NCBI GenBank assembly: GCA_963575745.1
Contig: CAUYUJ010018067.1
Coordinates: 1 to 64,000, forward strand
Source of the DNA: Prorocentrum cordatum
Lineage: Eukaryota; Sar; Dinophyceae; Prorocentrales; Prorocentraceae
Direction: 5' to 3'
Length of the DNA stretch: 64,000 nucleotides
The notes under the pieces are model-generated. The model did not search any database, was not told the DNA's origin, and saw only the letters and a program-made list of their open reading frames with translations. This document shows positions 49,625-60,879 of this stretch, in pieces. The translations under genes and the position numbers were made by a program. Numbering within the stretch: the first letter of the stretch is position 1; each line of letters begins with the position of its first letter.

Positions 49625-51230
49625 TTAGATGTGCTTGCATGTACGAGTGCAGGTCAGTGTGCATGTACGTAAGTATGTATGCATGAACGCATGCATGTAT
49701 GTATGTATGCATGCATGCGTATTTGTATGTATGTACGTATGTATGTCTGCATGTATGTATGTACGTATGTATGTCTGCATGCGTATGTATGCATGCATGT
49801 ATGTATGTATGTATGTATCTATGTATGTATGTATGTATGTATGTATGTATGTATGTACGTTTGTATGCAGGTATGTGTGCATGTATGCATATATATATAT
49901 ATATATATATATACACGTATGTATGTATGTATGTATGTATGTAATGTAATGTAATGTAATGTAATGTAATGTAATGTAATGTAATGTAATGTAATGTAAT
50001 GTAATGTAATGTAATGTAGTGTAATGTATGTATGTATGTATGTATGTATGTATGTATGTGTGTGTGTGTATCTGTATGGACGCATGCATGTACGCATGTC
50101 TGTATGTATGCATGCCTGTATGCATGCATGTATGTCTATATTTATGTATGCATGTACGTACGTACGTATGTATGTATGTATGTATGTATGTATGTACGGA
50201 TCTATGCCGGTATGTATGCAGACCTGTTTCTATGCATGCATGCATGCATGCATGTATGCACGTATGTGTGTATATATGCACGTATGTATGCATGAATGCA
50301 TGCATGTATGTGTGTGTATGTATGTATGCATGTATGTATGTATGCATGTATGTATGTATGCATGCATGCATGCATGCATGCATGCATGTATGTATGTATA
50401 TATGTATGTATGTATGTATGTATGGATGTACTGTTGTATGCATGTATGTACATGTATGCATGTATGCAATGCTAGTATGTACGTATGTATATATGTAATG
50501 TCTGTATGTCTGTATGCATGTCTGTCTGCATGAATGTATGTCTGTATGTATGCATGCATGTGCGGATATATGCCTGTATGTATGTAGATATCCTTACTTG
50601 CATGCATGCATGTATGTGTATGTATGTATGTACGTACGTGTGTATGCTTGACTGTATGCATGCATATGTACGTGTGTGTAGTATGCATGCATGTACGCAT
50701 ATCCGTATGCATGTATGCATGGTTGTGTGTATGCATGTATGTATGTACGGATCTATGTAGGCATGTATGTAGACATGCTTCTACGTATGCATGCATATAT
50801 GCATGCATGTATGTATGTATGTATGTATGTATGTATGTATGTGTATATATGTATTTATGTACGTACGCATGTATGCATGACTGCATGCATGCATGTATAT
50901 GTGTGTGTATCTATGCATGTATGCATGTATGTATGCATGTATGTGTGATTGTTTGTTTGTATGTATGTATGTATGTATTTATGATATTGTTGATGCCATG
51001 CATGTGTTGCATGTATGTATGTATGCATGCATGCATGTATGCATGTATGTATGTATGTATGTATGTATGTATTTGTGTTATGTATTTGTGTTATGTTATG
51101 TTATGGTACGTCATGTTCTGTTATGACTTGTTATGCTATGTTATGTCATGTCATGTTATGTTATGTTATGTCATGCTATGTTATGTTATGTTATGCCATG
51201 TTATGTTATGTATGTGTGTATGTATGTAAA
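49625..51230. repeat. TATG/GCAT tetranucleotide array with a TAATG pentamer block
   Basis: (TATG)n with GCAT and TACG variants throughout. (TA)n at 49889-49911, (TAATG)n at 49940-50018, and (TTATG)n with TCATG variants at 51070-51205. Confidence 0.95.
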
Positions 51231-51366
51231 CATCAGCGTGAGAGGGCGGCGGGATCGTCTGCAGTCTGCGAGGCTCTGAAGACGCCCGCCGTAGGCACCG
51301 TTTTTGCACATTTGGTGCAGGGAGCCCGGCGCAGGCGCAGATTTTTGTTCGTCAAATCAAAGTGAT
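51231..51366. other. Short unique spacer
   Basis: GC-rich, with no recognised feature. Confidence 0.4.
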
Positions 51367-51505
51367 TGGGTCGCGAGTGGGTCGCGGGTGGGTCGCGGGT
51401 GGGTCGCGGGGCGGGTCGCGGGGTGCGTCGTGAGGGGGGTCGCGGGGTGGGTCGCGGGTGGGTCGCGGGCGGGTCGCGGGTGGATCGCGGGCTGTGTCGC
51501 GGGGA
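51367..51505. repeat. GGGTCGCG octamer-type tandem array
   Basis: GGGTCGCGGGT and variants repeat every 8-12 bp. Confidence 0.9.
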
Positions 51506-51925
51506 CGAGGGCGGCACAACAAATAACAAACAATCTCAGCAGCAAGAGCAACAACAGCAATCATTCATTTTATCACTGTCGCTCTTATCTGCTCGCGTGC
51601 CACTCAACACGTATATCCCAAGCCCTCGATACTCGCCGTCTTCGTCTTCGATCGTCTCTTTTTTGGGGGTATGTTTTCCCTACCTGCTGCGTTAAGTTGG
51701 CGCAGCCCCTAATCCAGGGCAAGGAAAGGAGGATGGAAGAGACAAGGAAGGGGGAGGGAGGAGGATGGAACAACAGAGAGATTTGCAGGAGGAGGCTTAG
51801 GAACAGGAGTACAAGCGGCAGAACCAGACTGGCGGGTTGGACGGGCGGACCCTAACGGGCAGGTCGGGCGGGCGGACCCAGACGGCCGGGTCGAGCGAGC
51901 GGGTCGCTGAAGCGTCAATCTGACA
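51506..51925. other. No gene recognised
   Basis: Mixed sequence with a short GGCGGGTCGGGCGGGCGGAC repeat near 51830-51900. Confidence 0.4.
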
Positions 51926-52140
51926 TGATTCGCAAGGAAGTTTCGAGAGGTAACGCGATTCCAAAGTAAGTTGTTTGGACATCCAACGCGAGAGGGTGAT
52001 TCCTGAGTCTTGGGGGCACGGCGCAGCAATAAATTGTCAGGAAGTCCCACGCGAGAGCGCGATTCCTGCTTACATGGTGGGGAAGTCCCGGGCGAGAGCG
52101 CGATTTTGAAAGACATTGCGAGGAAGTATTCGGCGGGAAC
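51926..52140 (-). repeat. Repeat family R4, inverted copies
   Basis: GGAAGT(C/T)...GCGAGAGCGCGATT words at about 51938, 52041, 52080 and 52113 are reverse complements of the family at 52310-52740 and 54115-54215. Confidence 0.6.
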
Positions 52141-52309
52141 TATTGTTGTTGTTGCTGCTGCTTCTGCTGCTGTTGTTGCTGCCGCTGCTGTTATTCTTGT
52201 TGAATTCTAAAGAATAGTTATTGTTGATCTCCGGAAACGGTTCCGCGCGCTCTCGCGTCGACGCTGGCTACATTTTCTCTGAAAGCGAGTTTCTTGCTCG
52301 AGCGTTGGC

Positions 52310-52740
52310 TTGAGCCTAAATGTGGGCCCTTGGAGGTCCAGCTACGACAACAACGGCTCCCGCCCGATACATCCTCACAATTTACCCCGAGACACCTTGG
52401 CCAGAGAGGCTTCCGAACTCAGGAACGGCGCTCTCGCTCGAGACTTCCGCGCAATTCAATTAAGTTGGCGGAGGCCCAGCCACGACGACAAGGGCTCCTG
52501 CTCGATACTTCCTCACGATTTACTTCGAGAGCCCCCCCTGGCGAAGGCCCCCGAACTCTGGAACGGTGCTCTCGCTCGAGACTTTCCCGTAATTCATGCA
52601 AGTTGGTGGAGGCGACAAGGTCTCCCGTTCGATATTTCTCCATAGGTACTCCGAGAGCCCCTGGCCAGAGATGCACCCGAACTCAGGAACGGCGCTGTCG
52701 CTCGAGACTTCCTCGCACTTCAGTCAATGGCCGACAAGGA
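52310..52740 (+). repeat. Repeat family R4, three tandem units of 127-138 bp
   Basis: GAACGGCGCTCTCGCTCGAG then ACTTCC recurs near 52424, 52562 and 52689. Each unit also has a GATACTTCCTCACGATTTAC-like word and a GAGAGCCCC...TGGCC word. Confidence 0.75.
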
Positions 52741-53150
52741 AGAGATTCCCCCCGAAGGGGGTGCAATCGAAGACGATTGGGCGGGTATCGAGGGTTAGGG
52801 TTATAAGGAATGCAAGACACGCGTGCCAGTAAGAGCGAGCAGTCTTAGATTATTGTTGTTGTTGTAGTTGTTGTTGTCGCTACTGCTGCTGCTGCTTCTG
52901 TTGTTGTTGTGTTTGATCTTTCATGTTTAAGCAATAATTATTTACGCTTCGCGTATCCCCACCAGCCCATCTCAAAACAGCAACTCTTCCGAAGCATGCC
53001 GACAGTCGTGTTTTTCAGGCGTGTTTCCGCCTGCCCCCGCATATCTCCCCTGTTCCTCCTTCCTCCCGCCTCCTTGTACATCCTCCTTGTGGTGGGAGCG
53101 GGAGAAGGACGAGGCGGAGGAGGAGGGAGAGAAAGCGCTCCTCGTGGTTT
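52741..53150. other. TTG-rich patch and CGTATCCCC motif, no gene
   Basis: (TTG)n at 52850-52912, the GCTTCGCGTATCCCCACCAG motif at 52947, then unremarkable sequence with a short GGA run near 53110. Confidence 0.45.
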
Positions 53151-53985
53151 GAGTCGTTTGGGGTTTCTCGTCCTGGTGTGAGTCGTTCGGGCCCTTCTTC
53201 CTGGTGTGAATCGTTCGGGCTCTTCGTGATGTGAGTCGTTCGGGCTCTTCGTCCTGGTGTGAGTCGTTCGGGCTTCTCGTGGTGTGAGTTGTTCGGGCCC
53301 CTCGTCGTCGTGTGAGTCGTTCGGGCCCCTCCTCCTGGTGTGACTCGTTCGGGCTCCTCGTGGTGTGAGTCGTTCGGGGCCCTCGTCGTGGTGTGAGTCG
53401 TTTTGGGAGCCTCTTGGAGGCCTTTTGGGGCGTCTTCGGGGCCTCTTGGCGGCCCCAGGGGCTTCTAGGAGCGTCTTGGGTGCCTTGGGGGAGCCTCTTC
53501 GGGCCTCTTGGGAGCCTCTTGGAGGCCGTTTGGGGCGTCTTGGGGGCCTCTTGGCGGCTCCAGGGGCTTCCAGGAGCGTCTTGGGTGCCTCGGGGGAGCC
53601 TCTTGGGGCCTCTTGGGCGCCTCTTGGGGGCATCTTGGGGGCCTCTTGGAGGCCTCTTGGGGCCTCTTGGGACTCTTTGGGAGGGGTCTGGGAGGAATCT
53701 TGGGGCCATCTGTCGGGCGATCGATCACAGATGGGGCGAGCACTTTTCTGCCTCCCCCCGTCGGGGCCAGAATCCTCGTGAGGGGTGTGGAATTTTAGCC
53801 CTCCCAGGAGTCGAAAAAGACCCCTCCAACGACCCGCGGGGCGCCCTCTCCAGGCCCAGGGGGAGGGGGTAGGGGGAGGGGTAAACCCCTCCCCGAGGGG
53901 GAAGAAGGGAGGTTGAGAACAGAGCGGGCTCTCTAAACCACTCACGCCCAAAGGGCTGGTGGGATTCATGCCGATCCCTCCTGCG
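53150..53985 (+). repeat. Array of GTGAGTCGTTCGGG units followed by CTTGGGG element, subfamily A, copy 2
   Basis: GGTGTGAGTCGTTCGGGC repeats every 20-30 bp at 53150-53400. GCCTCTTGGGG arrays follow to about 53700. The tail AGGGGGAGGGGTAAACCCC and CCCAAAGGGCTGGTGGGATT (53870-53968) matches 7490-7595. Confidence 0.75.
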
Positions 53986-54084
53986 TGGTAACCCGGGTTT
54001 TTTGAATTAAGTGCTGTTCCCGGGGCTCGCACCTTGATCTTTACAAGGGAAAACGAGGTGCCATCAAACTGGGCCCCTGGCCTC

Positions 54085-54215
54085 CTTCACAAAAGCGGTT
54101 CCCGCCTGATGCTTCCCTACAATTTATTCGAAGATCGCGCTCTCGCGCGGGACTTCCTCGCAATTTCTACAGGAATCGCGTTCTCGCGTGGGATTTCCTC
54201 ACAATTTCTTCAGAC
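54085..54215 (+). repeat. Repeat family R4, diverged copy
   Basis: GCGCTCTCGCGCGGGACTTC followed by CTCGCAATTTCT, duplicated about 40 bp later. Confidence 0.6.
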
Positions 54216-54254
54216 GCCGTGCCCTCGACATTCAGGAATCAGGCTCTCAGCTCA

Positions 54255-54535
54255 CACCGCATAGGCACCATGTAGCTTGCCTTCGTCGCTTGCACCACAT
54301 AGCTTGCACCACATGGCTTTGAGCAAAGAGCCTCCATCACATAGCTTGCACCACGTAGCTTGCACCACATGGCTTGTACCGCAGAGTTTGCACCTCATGA
54401 CTCACACCACATCGCTTGCACCACAATGCTAAGCCCTCATAGCTTGCACTACATAGCTTGCGCCACATAGCTTGCACCACACAGCTTGCACAACAGAGCC
54501 TACACCACATACCTTGCACCACACAGATGGCACCG
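54255..54535 (+). repeat. 14-bp CATAGCTTGCACCA tandem repeat
   Basis: About 17 degenerate units of CACATAGCTTGCAC. A similar unit in opposite orientation (TGTGCAA.CTATGT) occurs at 62935-63045. Confidence 0.85.
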
Positions 54536-54538
54536 CAT

Positions 54539-54920
54539 ATCCAATGGCCTTCGGCCCATCCCGCCACCGTGCCTGCGCTCTGGGTCATAGGCCTGTGCAG
54601 TGTTCGTTGGGATATCGCGGGAGGCCTGTCAGGGGCCTCTCGGGGGCGGGTTTGAAGCCTCTTGGGGCCGTTTTGGGGCCTTTGGGGGGTCTGTCGGAGG
54701 CCTTTTGGAGCATACTTGGGGCCTCCTGGGGGTTTCTTGGGGCAGAACACTTGGATTGCCGCTTCGTGTTCCCCTTCTCGGGCCCTTCTTGGGGCTATCG
54801 ATGCGCCCTTTTGGAGCCCTCTTGGGCCGTGTTGGGGCCCTCCTGGGGGTCTCTTGGGCCGTCTCACGGCGGTCCTGGGGGCCTTATTGGGCCGGCCTGG
54901 AGCGTCGGAGCTCAAATCAT
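54539..54920 (+). repeat. CTTGGGG-array element, subfamily B, copy 3
   Basis: Left flank TGGCCTTCGGCCCATCCCGC...GTTCGTTGGGATATCGCGGG, array, interruption CTTGGATTGCCGCTTCGTG, second array, and GGAGCGTCGGAGC junction, in the same order as the copy at 7837. Confidence 0.7.
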
Positions 54921-55500
54921 TGAACAGCCATTGTCAGATGAGCGGAAGATCGGGGCAAATCGGAACCAAAGATTCTGGGGGAGTTCCAGGGAAAAATAGA
55001 ACGCCGATTTGTGGAGCGCAGCGCGCGCATTCGCAGAAGTTCCCAAAAAGTGTTCGAGGGCTTGAGGAGCCCAAGTAACACATGGGCGCTCAATTAAACT
55101 GTTGAGGGCGGGCAGAACATCTGGTGTGCACGAGCATTGTGAGCGGGTGCGCGGCTTGCACGGGGGGCACAGTAGGTTTGCGTTTCAGGGACTTGGGCGC
55201 TGGCCTGGCCAATGCGCTGATGGGGGGCCCGAGAATGCGTCACACATATTACGCTTGTGGCGCCATGGAGGCCGCATTTGCGGTTGCAGTTGGGCGCCCC
55301 GCCGCGCGCACCGTGGCGACAGCTCTCTTGGGCGCCCGCCCGCCGCCGTGGACGTAGTGGACCCAGCTAGTCTCTCGGTCGGCGCGCGGCGGGTCGGCAG
55401 CCACGACGCTGGCGGCCTGAAAATGCTTCGGAAGTGTTTCTCCCCGAGCCCGGGGCTATGGTACGTTTTCGGCGGCACGCGCAGCTCGGAGAAAAATCGC
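54921..55500. other. No supported gene
   Basis: An open + frame at about 55185-55357 (GLANALMGGPRMRHTYYACG...) has some protein character but no identifiable family or splice context. Confidence 0.3.
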
Positions 55501-55705
55501 CTTGTCCGTCGGCGGCCAGTTGGCTGTCGTCGCGCAGAAGTACCGGCGGATGGCGCGGTCCACGCTCAGCGCAGAGAGCGTGTCCATGAGCGTGGACTCG
55601 TCGAGGGGCAGGAGGAAGGATCTCGCGGTCGGGACCATCGCGGCCCGCGATGTCCACGGCCCCCACCCTGGGCGCGCGAGGACCTGCTGGGCGCCGCCGC
55701 AGCGC
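55500..55705 (+). pseudogene. Possible retroelement RNase H-like fragment
   Basis: The + frame reads GGQLAVVAQKYRRMARSTLS followed by AESVSM. The R-S-T-L-S-A-E-S arrangement resembles the RNase H region of copia-type and dinoflagellate retroelements, where an Arg/Ser-Thr-Leu precedes the catalytic Glu. The match is short, flanking sequence adds no other domain, and it is cut by the MITE at 55708. Confidence 0.3.
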
Positions 55706-55707
55706 GA

Positions 55708-55915
55708 TTTCAGAGAATCTCGGAACCAGAAATGCGGGCGCGCCAAATTTCGCGGGCCGAAAAACTCTCAGAGAGTTTCGGCCAGTTCCGAGGTTTTGGG
55801 TTTATGGGAATGTTTCACGCGGGGTGGCTAGTTCAGAGATTTTCAGAGATTCTCAGAGAAGTTCGGACGCAAGAATTTGGCGCGCCCCGGTTTCTGGTTT
55901 TGTGAATCTCTGAAA
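55708..55915. mobile_element. MITE-like element with ~40-bp terminal inverted repeats
   Basis: The left end (TTTCAGAGAATCTCGGAACC, then AGAAATGCGGGCGCGCC) and the right end (GGCGCGCCCCGGTTTCTGGT, then GAATCTCTGAAA) are inverted repeats of about 40 bp. The interior also holds AGTTTCGGCCAGTTCCGAGG and repeated CAGAGATTTTCAGAGATTC. No convincing target duplication was found. Confidence 0.65.
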
Positions 55916-56690
55916 AGCGGTTCCTTCGGTTTTACCGGGTCTCCAGGCGTCTTCTTGTCAGCTAGAGACGAGCGACTGGCTGGCGCCGCGCCCGATGCTT
56001 CTGGAGTGGCGAACTCGGTCTTCGATTCCCTGGGGCCCGCGGGCCCCAGGGCCAATCGCGAGGTTGCCGAGGCCCCCAGGCGGTTGCGCGCGATTGTCTC
56101 GGAAACCGGAGTTGGGCATCCATGGTGGACGCCCGCGCGTACGCGCTAGGTGTCCGCGAGATTGTTCGGTGGCGGATCTTGCATGGCGCGGGGACTTTCC
56201 AAAGACTTTCCGGGGTGTTCTCTACGGTTATTTCGGCGCGTTTCGGGAACCTTGGGGCGGCGCGGGGAAGTCGCCTGGCCGCGCGCAGGACTTGTTTCCA
56301 ATGCCTTCTTGGGCATTATCGCGGTGTTGCGTGGCCGAAGAGGTCACTGAGTAACGCGCTTTTTGATATTTTCCGTGTTTTTCCGTTGCGTTGGTTGCGT
56401 GATTGTTTTGGCGGACCGCCTCCTTGGGGCCCTCTTGGGGCCTCTAGTTTGTTTTGTTGACGTCGGGCCTTCTGGAGTGAAGGGCGCTTGGCGCTGAATT
56501 CCCTCGGGCGTGCGCGTGGCCAAATGCGCGCCGTGGCTTCATCCGCGCCGGGCCGCATTTCTTCCCTCGCGAAGCCGATGGCGCCCAAGGCGTGGCAGGC
56601 CCGTTCGGCGGCGCCCCCGGTGATTTGAAAATCCGAGCATAATTTTTATCCAGGTCAATTTTTGCCCCGATCCTGGCTTCATCTTACATT
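55916..56690. other. No gene recognised
   Basis: GC-rich, open in several frames without conserved features. A GGGCCCGCGGGCCC palindrome lies near 56033. Confidence 0.4.
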
Positions 56691-56699
56691 GTCAATTCA

Positions 56700-57035
56700 A
56701 TGAGGTGGCTTTTTGGGGCCTTCTTCAGAGGACATGGACGCCTGTTGGGGCATCTTTGAGGCCTTTTGGATTGTCTTAGGGCTATCTTTGGCGTCTTGGA
56801 GCGATCTTTAGGCGTCTCGAAGCCCTCTTGGATTCTTTTAGGGCTCTCTTGGCCCGTCTTGGGGCTTTCTTGGGCCCGAAAATGTCACGCGGGGAGATGC
56901 GGGAAGCCCCCGACAAACCGCGACAAACCCTTGGAGATTTGGCATTTTGGGTTCTAGACCCTTAGCGAGGACTGAGGCTAAAGTGATGAGGCAAAGGGCC
57001 CGGGGACACGCCCGCGCCGTGCCCAGCGGCGCGGT
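56700..57035 (+). repeat. CTTGGGG-array element, subfamily B, right part
   Basis: Degenerate array at 56710-56880, then the right tail with GCGAGGACTGAGGCT and GGGGACACGCC, matching 8440-8490. Confidence 0.6.
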
Positions 57036-57199
57036 GGCGGATTTTGCGCCACATAACGTGGAAACCACAGTTTTTTTGTTTTTGTTTTTTTGTTTTGTTT
57101 TTGTTTTTGTTTGTTTGTTTGTGTATTCGTATTATTATTATTGTAATAAGTTAAAACAAGCGAGAATATTTGCTAGCGTGGACCCCAATATGTTTCTAG

Positions 57200-58150
57200 C
57201 GAAACATTTTGTGCAATCTATGTTGTGCATGTCACCGATGCTCGCAGTGACTTGTCAGCTCCACTGCTCGCGCAATCATCCCCCCCCCGCAACTTGGTTC
57301 GCCGGACCCATGCGGCGGCGATTGCGATGAGTGCTTGGCGTTGGCTGGTGCATCTCTGCGGCTGCGCTAACCCGCGCATGCTCGCGCGCGCAGCGGCCAG
57401 CTAGTGCGGCGCGACCGACGCGGCCGCGGTGGCACTGACCGCTGGGCACTTATCAGCGGGAGCTTCAGTGCGAGTCGGTAAGTTGGGCGGGCGCGGTGTC
57501 ATAGCGACGCCGACAACGGTTTACATGATGATGATACTAGCGATGATGGTGACAATGGTGGCGACGACGACGGCAGGTCCAATGGCAGCGTCGATGTTGA
57601 TCACGCCCGCGGATAACGATTACGGTGTCTTCGCGTCGGTGATTGAGGTTTTGGAATTTGACATGCGCGCGCGGCCGACGCGCGCGAGTGTCGCGCGTGA
57701 TATGATTTGACGCGGATCATGCCCCCCCCCCCGAAGCACGCGCCCAATGGCGTTCGGATGAGTTCGGCGCGCGGCTCGAGAGGCCAGTTTGACAGATTGT
57801 GATGGCAATGTACCAAAAAGCCGATGGTATACCTAAGAATTCGCAAGAACGCGCAGGCCTCTTTTCGACAGCTGATGCTGCACAGCAAGGTTGTTCTTCC
57901 CATTGTATGTCTACCCATCAATACAAAAACAAGACATATGTAATGTCCCTGGGGCGCTGGATTTTCGAATTCCTTCGACGACGCGAGGTTTTTTAACGAC
58001 TTCGGCATGCGCGCGCGACGTCGCGCGCGTGCACTTCTGCCCACTTGTTGCATCGGGTTTCTGGCGACAGCGCGCGCAATGGTGCGCGGGCGGTTCCGAC
58101 GTGCGCGCGCGAGGGGTCAGTTTGAGTTTGGCAGCGTTTTATTAATGACC
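57200..58150 (+). repeat. ~1-kb repeat family R5, copy 1
   Basis: Ordered words: GTGACTTGTCAGCTCCACTG, AACTTGGTTCGCCGGACCCA, TTGGCGTTGGCTGGTGCATC, GATGATGGTGACAATGG, ATTGAGGTTTTGGAATTTGA, GAATTCGCAAGAACGCG and CGGCATGCGCGCGCGACG. These recur in copies 2 (58640-59430) and 3 (60880-61690). A poly(T) tract follows. The open frames are not conserved between copies. Confidence 0.75.
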
Positions 58151-58151
<1 letters not shown>

Positions 58152-58231
<80 letters not shown>

Positions 58232-58258
58232 TTTTTTTTAAAAAAAAAAAAAAAAAAA
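58152..58258. repeat. Poly(T) of 78 nt followed by T9 and A19
   Basis: T78, A, T9, A19 without other bases, then an AT-rich stretch to about 58310. It could form a T/A hairpin. The length may be affected by sequencing. Confidence 0.9.
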
Positions 58259-58339
58259 CATATATATACATATTTATTATTATTATTTAAAAAAATATTA
58301 AAAAAAAGATCCCCTTGTTTCACAACTCTGCTTTTTCAC

Positions 58340-58640
58340 ATGTTATTTTGACATGCGATTTTGGCATTCCTACGGGACCAGCGGTTTGTAAGAAGGATTC
58401 CGGCATGCGCGCGCGACGACGTGCGCGTGTGCGTTTCCTTTCATTTTTGGAAGGGCTTCTGGAACCTTGCTGATTGTTGATGAGCGAGTGCGCGCGCGTC
58501 GTATTTGCAATCGATGAGGTGGGGTGGGGTGGGGTGGGCGGGGGGCGTGGTGGGGTGGGTGGGTGGGGGGTGGGGGGCGTCGCCGGCCTGCCTGGGGTGA
58601 TGTGAGTTCCTATATCGGATGGGCGAGGGGACAGGACCGC
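58340..58640 (+). repeat. R5-related fragment with GGGGT-rich run
   Basis: ATTCCGGCATGCGCGCGCGA and the downstream GATGAGCGAGTGCGCGCGC match the 3' part of R5 and fragments at 60600 and 62650. GGGGTGGGGT repeats lie at 58520-58580. Confidence 0.55.
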
Positions 58641-59425
58641 GCTGTCGAAAAGAGAATCGATGTTGTGCAATTTATGTTTGTTCGCAGTGACTTGTCAACT
58701 CCAATGCTCGCGTAATCATCCCGCCCGCCCGGCCGCAACTTGGTTTGCCGAGCGCAAGCAGGGGCGAGTGCGACAACTGCTTGGCGCTGGCTGGCGCGTC
58801 GCTGCGGCCGCGCTACCGCGCGCGGCCTCGCGTGGCGCGGGCCCGCGGGGACTTCCCAGCGGGCATTCCAGGGCGAGTCGGTGGCTTGGGCGGGCGCGGT
58901 ATCATGGCAACGTCGACGACGGTAGACGCGATGGTGATAGTGGCGATTCTGATGGCGATGGTGACGGCGACGACGGCAAGGTCAGTGGCGGCGCCGATGC
59001 TGATCGCGCCGGCGACGATGACGGCGCCCTTGCGTCGGTGATGGAGGTTTTGGAAAGAGCTCGACATGCGCGCGCGGCCGGCGCGCGCGAGTGGCTTGCG
59101 CGGTGTTATTTGATGCGGATCGCGCGGGCGCGCCAGGGCGCTTGGATGATTTCGTCATGCGGCGCGAGAGGCCTGATTGGCAGAATTGATTGGACATGTT
59201 GGCGGGCCGATGGTTTTCTGAAGAATGCGCATGGCCGCGAGCGCAGGCTTTATTGGCGTGGGGATTTTTCGGGGCACTCGATTTTGACGCCCACGTTTGC
59301 GAAGAATTCCGGCACGCGCGCGCGACGACGCGAGCGCGTGCATTTCGTTTCGTTCTTTGCAAAGGGGTCCTTGCGACAGCGCGCGCGCGCGGGCGTTCTT
59401 GCGATTCCGACGAGCGCGCGCGAGA

Positions 59426-59430
<5 letters not shown>
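58640..59430 (+). repeat. R5, copy 2
   Basis: GTGACTTGTCAACTCCAATG to CGGCACGCGCGCGCGACGAC in the same order as copy 1. It also ends in poly(T). Confidence 0.75.

Positions 59431-59478
<48 letters not shown>
59429..59478. repeat. Poly(T) of 50 nt
   Basis: An uninterrupted T run directly after R5 copy 2, in the same position as the poly(T) after copy 1. Confidence 0.95.
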
Positions 59479-59479
<1 letters not shown>

Positions 59480-59986
59480 AGCATTTTTTCTCCCCTTCAT
59501 TTCATGTCAGAACTCACAACTCACTTGTCCGAAAGATGCCCGTGCCCGGGGCCGGCCAAGGTGAGGTGGGCCGTCCGGGGGGGGGGGGGGGGGTCTGGGC
59601 GCTTGCTTGTGCCTGGTCAGCTTGCCCCGAGCGCGCCAGTGCAGCGTCCGCGCGTCAAGACGCAACGGCGCGCTCGATGGTTGGGTGTCTGATTGCAGCG
59701 ACGAGCGCTGGTTTTTGTCAGGGACATCTCGGGGCATCGTGGTGCGTGCGCGGCTCAGAGCCGCCCGTGTGTGGTGGCGCCTGTCCCAATCGATAAAGAG
59801 TTGCTCTCCCTCACTATCCTGGCAACCAATGCGTCTGGGCCTGCCCGGAGGAACGACGTTGCAATGTCGCGCCCCCAGGGGGCCGCAGCGGTCACGTCGG
59901 GGGCGGCTCTGGAAGGCGTGCTATGTGCTCGAGCGCGTTTTGGGCCTGCCGCCACCTCGGCTAGGTGCGGGGGCCTGCCTGAAACC
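59480..59986. other. No gene recognised
   Basis: It includes a run of 17 G at 59578-59594. No conserved reading frame is seen. Confidence 0.4.
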
Positions 59987-59987
59987 A

Positions 59988-60056
59988 CCGAAACATACCC
60001 GGACCTAGCTGGGGTGGAGCTGCGGCACCCCGGCTAGGTACGGGTATGTGTTTTGG
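59988..60056. repeat. Hairpin with ~29-bp arms
   Basis: CCGAAACATACCCGGACC...GGGGTG (59988-60016) pairs imperfectly with CACCCC...CGGGTATGTGTTTTGG (60026-60056) over a 9-nt loop. Confidence 0.7.
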
Positions 60057-60480
60057 TTTTCATGGGGCAACCGCGCCTAGCTTGGGTGATCCGCAGACGG
60101 CCGTTCAAGGGGGCGGCCTCTGGCGACCTCGCCCAGGGCGCAGATTCGCGATGTCTCTGCGTCGAGCAATTCGCGATAGGGCGGTTGTTGCGCAATGACG
60201 TTCGCGCCAGAGTTGTTCGCGTGCGCCCCCGAGTGCGCGTTGACTCCTCAACGGCCGGATGTGTGTCCGGGGGCGCGCCTCCGCAGTAGCTGGTCTACAT
60301 GGACAACAACCAACGCAGGGTCGGGCACTCCGCCGATTCGAACGCACGTGCGATCGGTGCTAACGTGCGCCCCGAGAAGACAGCTGTCTGGAATGCTCGA
60401 TCGGCTGTCCTTTCTACACTTATGCAGCCGCCGTCAGCTGCGACGAACCGCCCCCCCGGCCCCTTGCCACCCTGTCTAGG
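60057..60480. other. No gene recognised
   Basis: Unique-looking GC-rich sequence without conserved features. Confidence 0.4.
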
Positions 60481-60499
60481 TAAGGGTACGGGTATCTTT

Positions 60500-60800
60500 C
60501 GCGCTCGAGAACAACAGCGCGGGCGCCGGCTTTTTCATCGAAAGTTCTTGTTGCGAGACCGCGTGTTTTTTTCTACATGTTTTCGGGGCGCTCGGTGTTG
60601 GAAGATTTCGGCATGCACGCGAGGCGACGCGCGCGCGTTTTTTTTCGGTTCTTGAGAATGCATGAGTTTTCATCAAGCGAGTGTGCGCGCATAGCGTTTT
60701 GTGTTGAGGATGAGAGGGGGGGGGGGGGGGCGGGATGTGCCGGTTCGATTGGGATGCTATGAGTCCATATTTTCGATCGGCGATGGGCCAGACGCACAGG
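60500..60800 (+). repeat. R5-related 3' fragment
   Basis: TTTTCGGGGCGCTCGGTGTTGG, GATTTCGGCATGCACGCGA, ATGAGTTTTCATCAAGCGAG and GGTTCGATTGGGATGCTATG parallel words at 59270, 61650 and 62720-62810. Confidence 0.55.
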
Positions 60801-60879
60801 TAAATTGTAGCGTGAAGAGGGGGCCGCCAAGTCCAGGGGGGGTCGAGTGTATAACTATCTGTTTTGCAATGGAGAATGC

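Noticed and set aside
49446-51229. MYVC, HTYI-type ORFs over 200 codons
   Set aside because: Direct translation of the TATG/GCAT tetranucleotide array.
55456-55746. Minus-strand ORF (SFLLPLDESTLMDTLSALSV) as a gene
   Set aside because: The overlapping plus-strand frame has a better explanation as an RNase H-like fragment, and the ORF runs into a MITE. Neither strand is certain.
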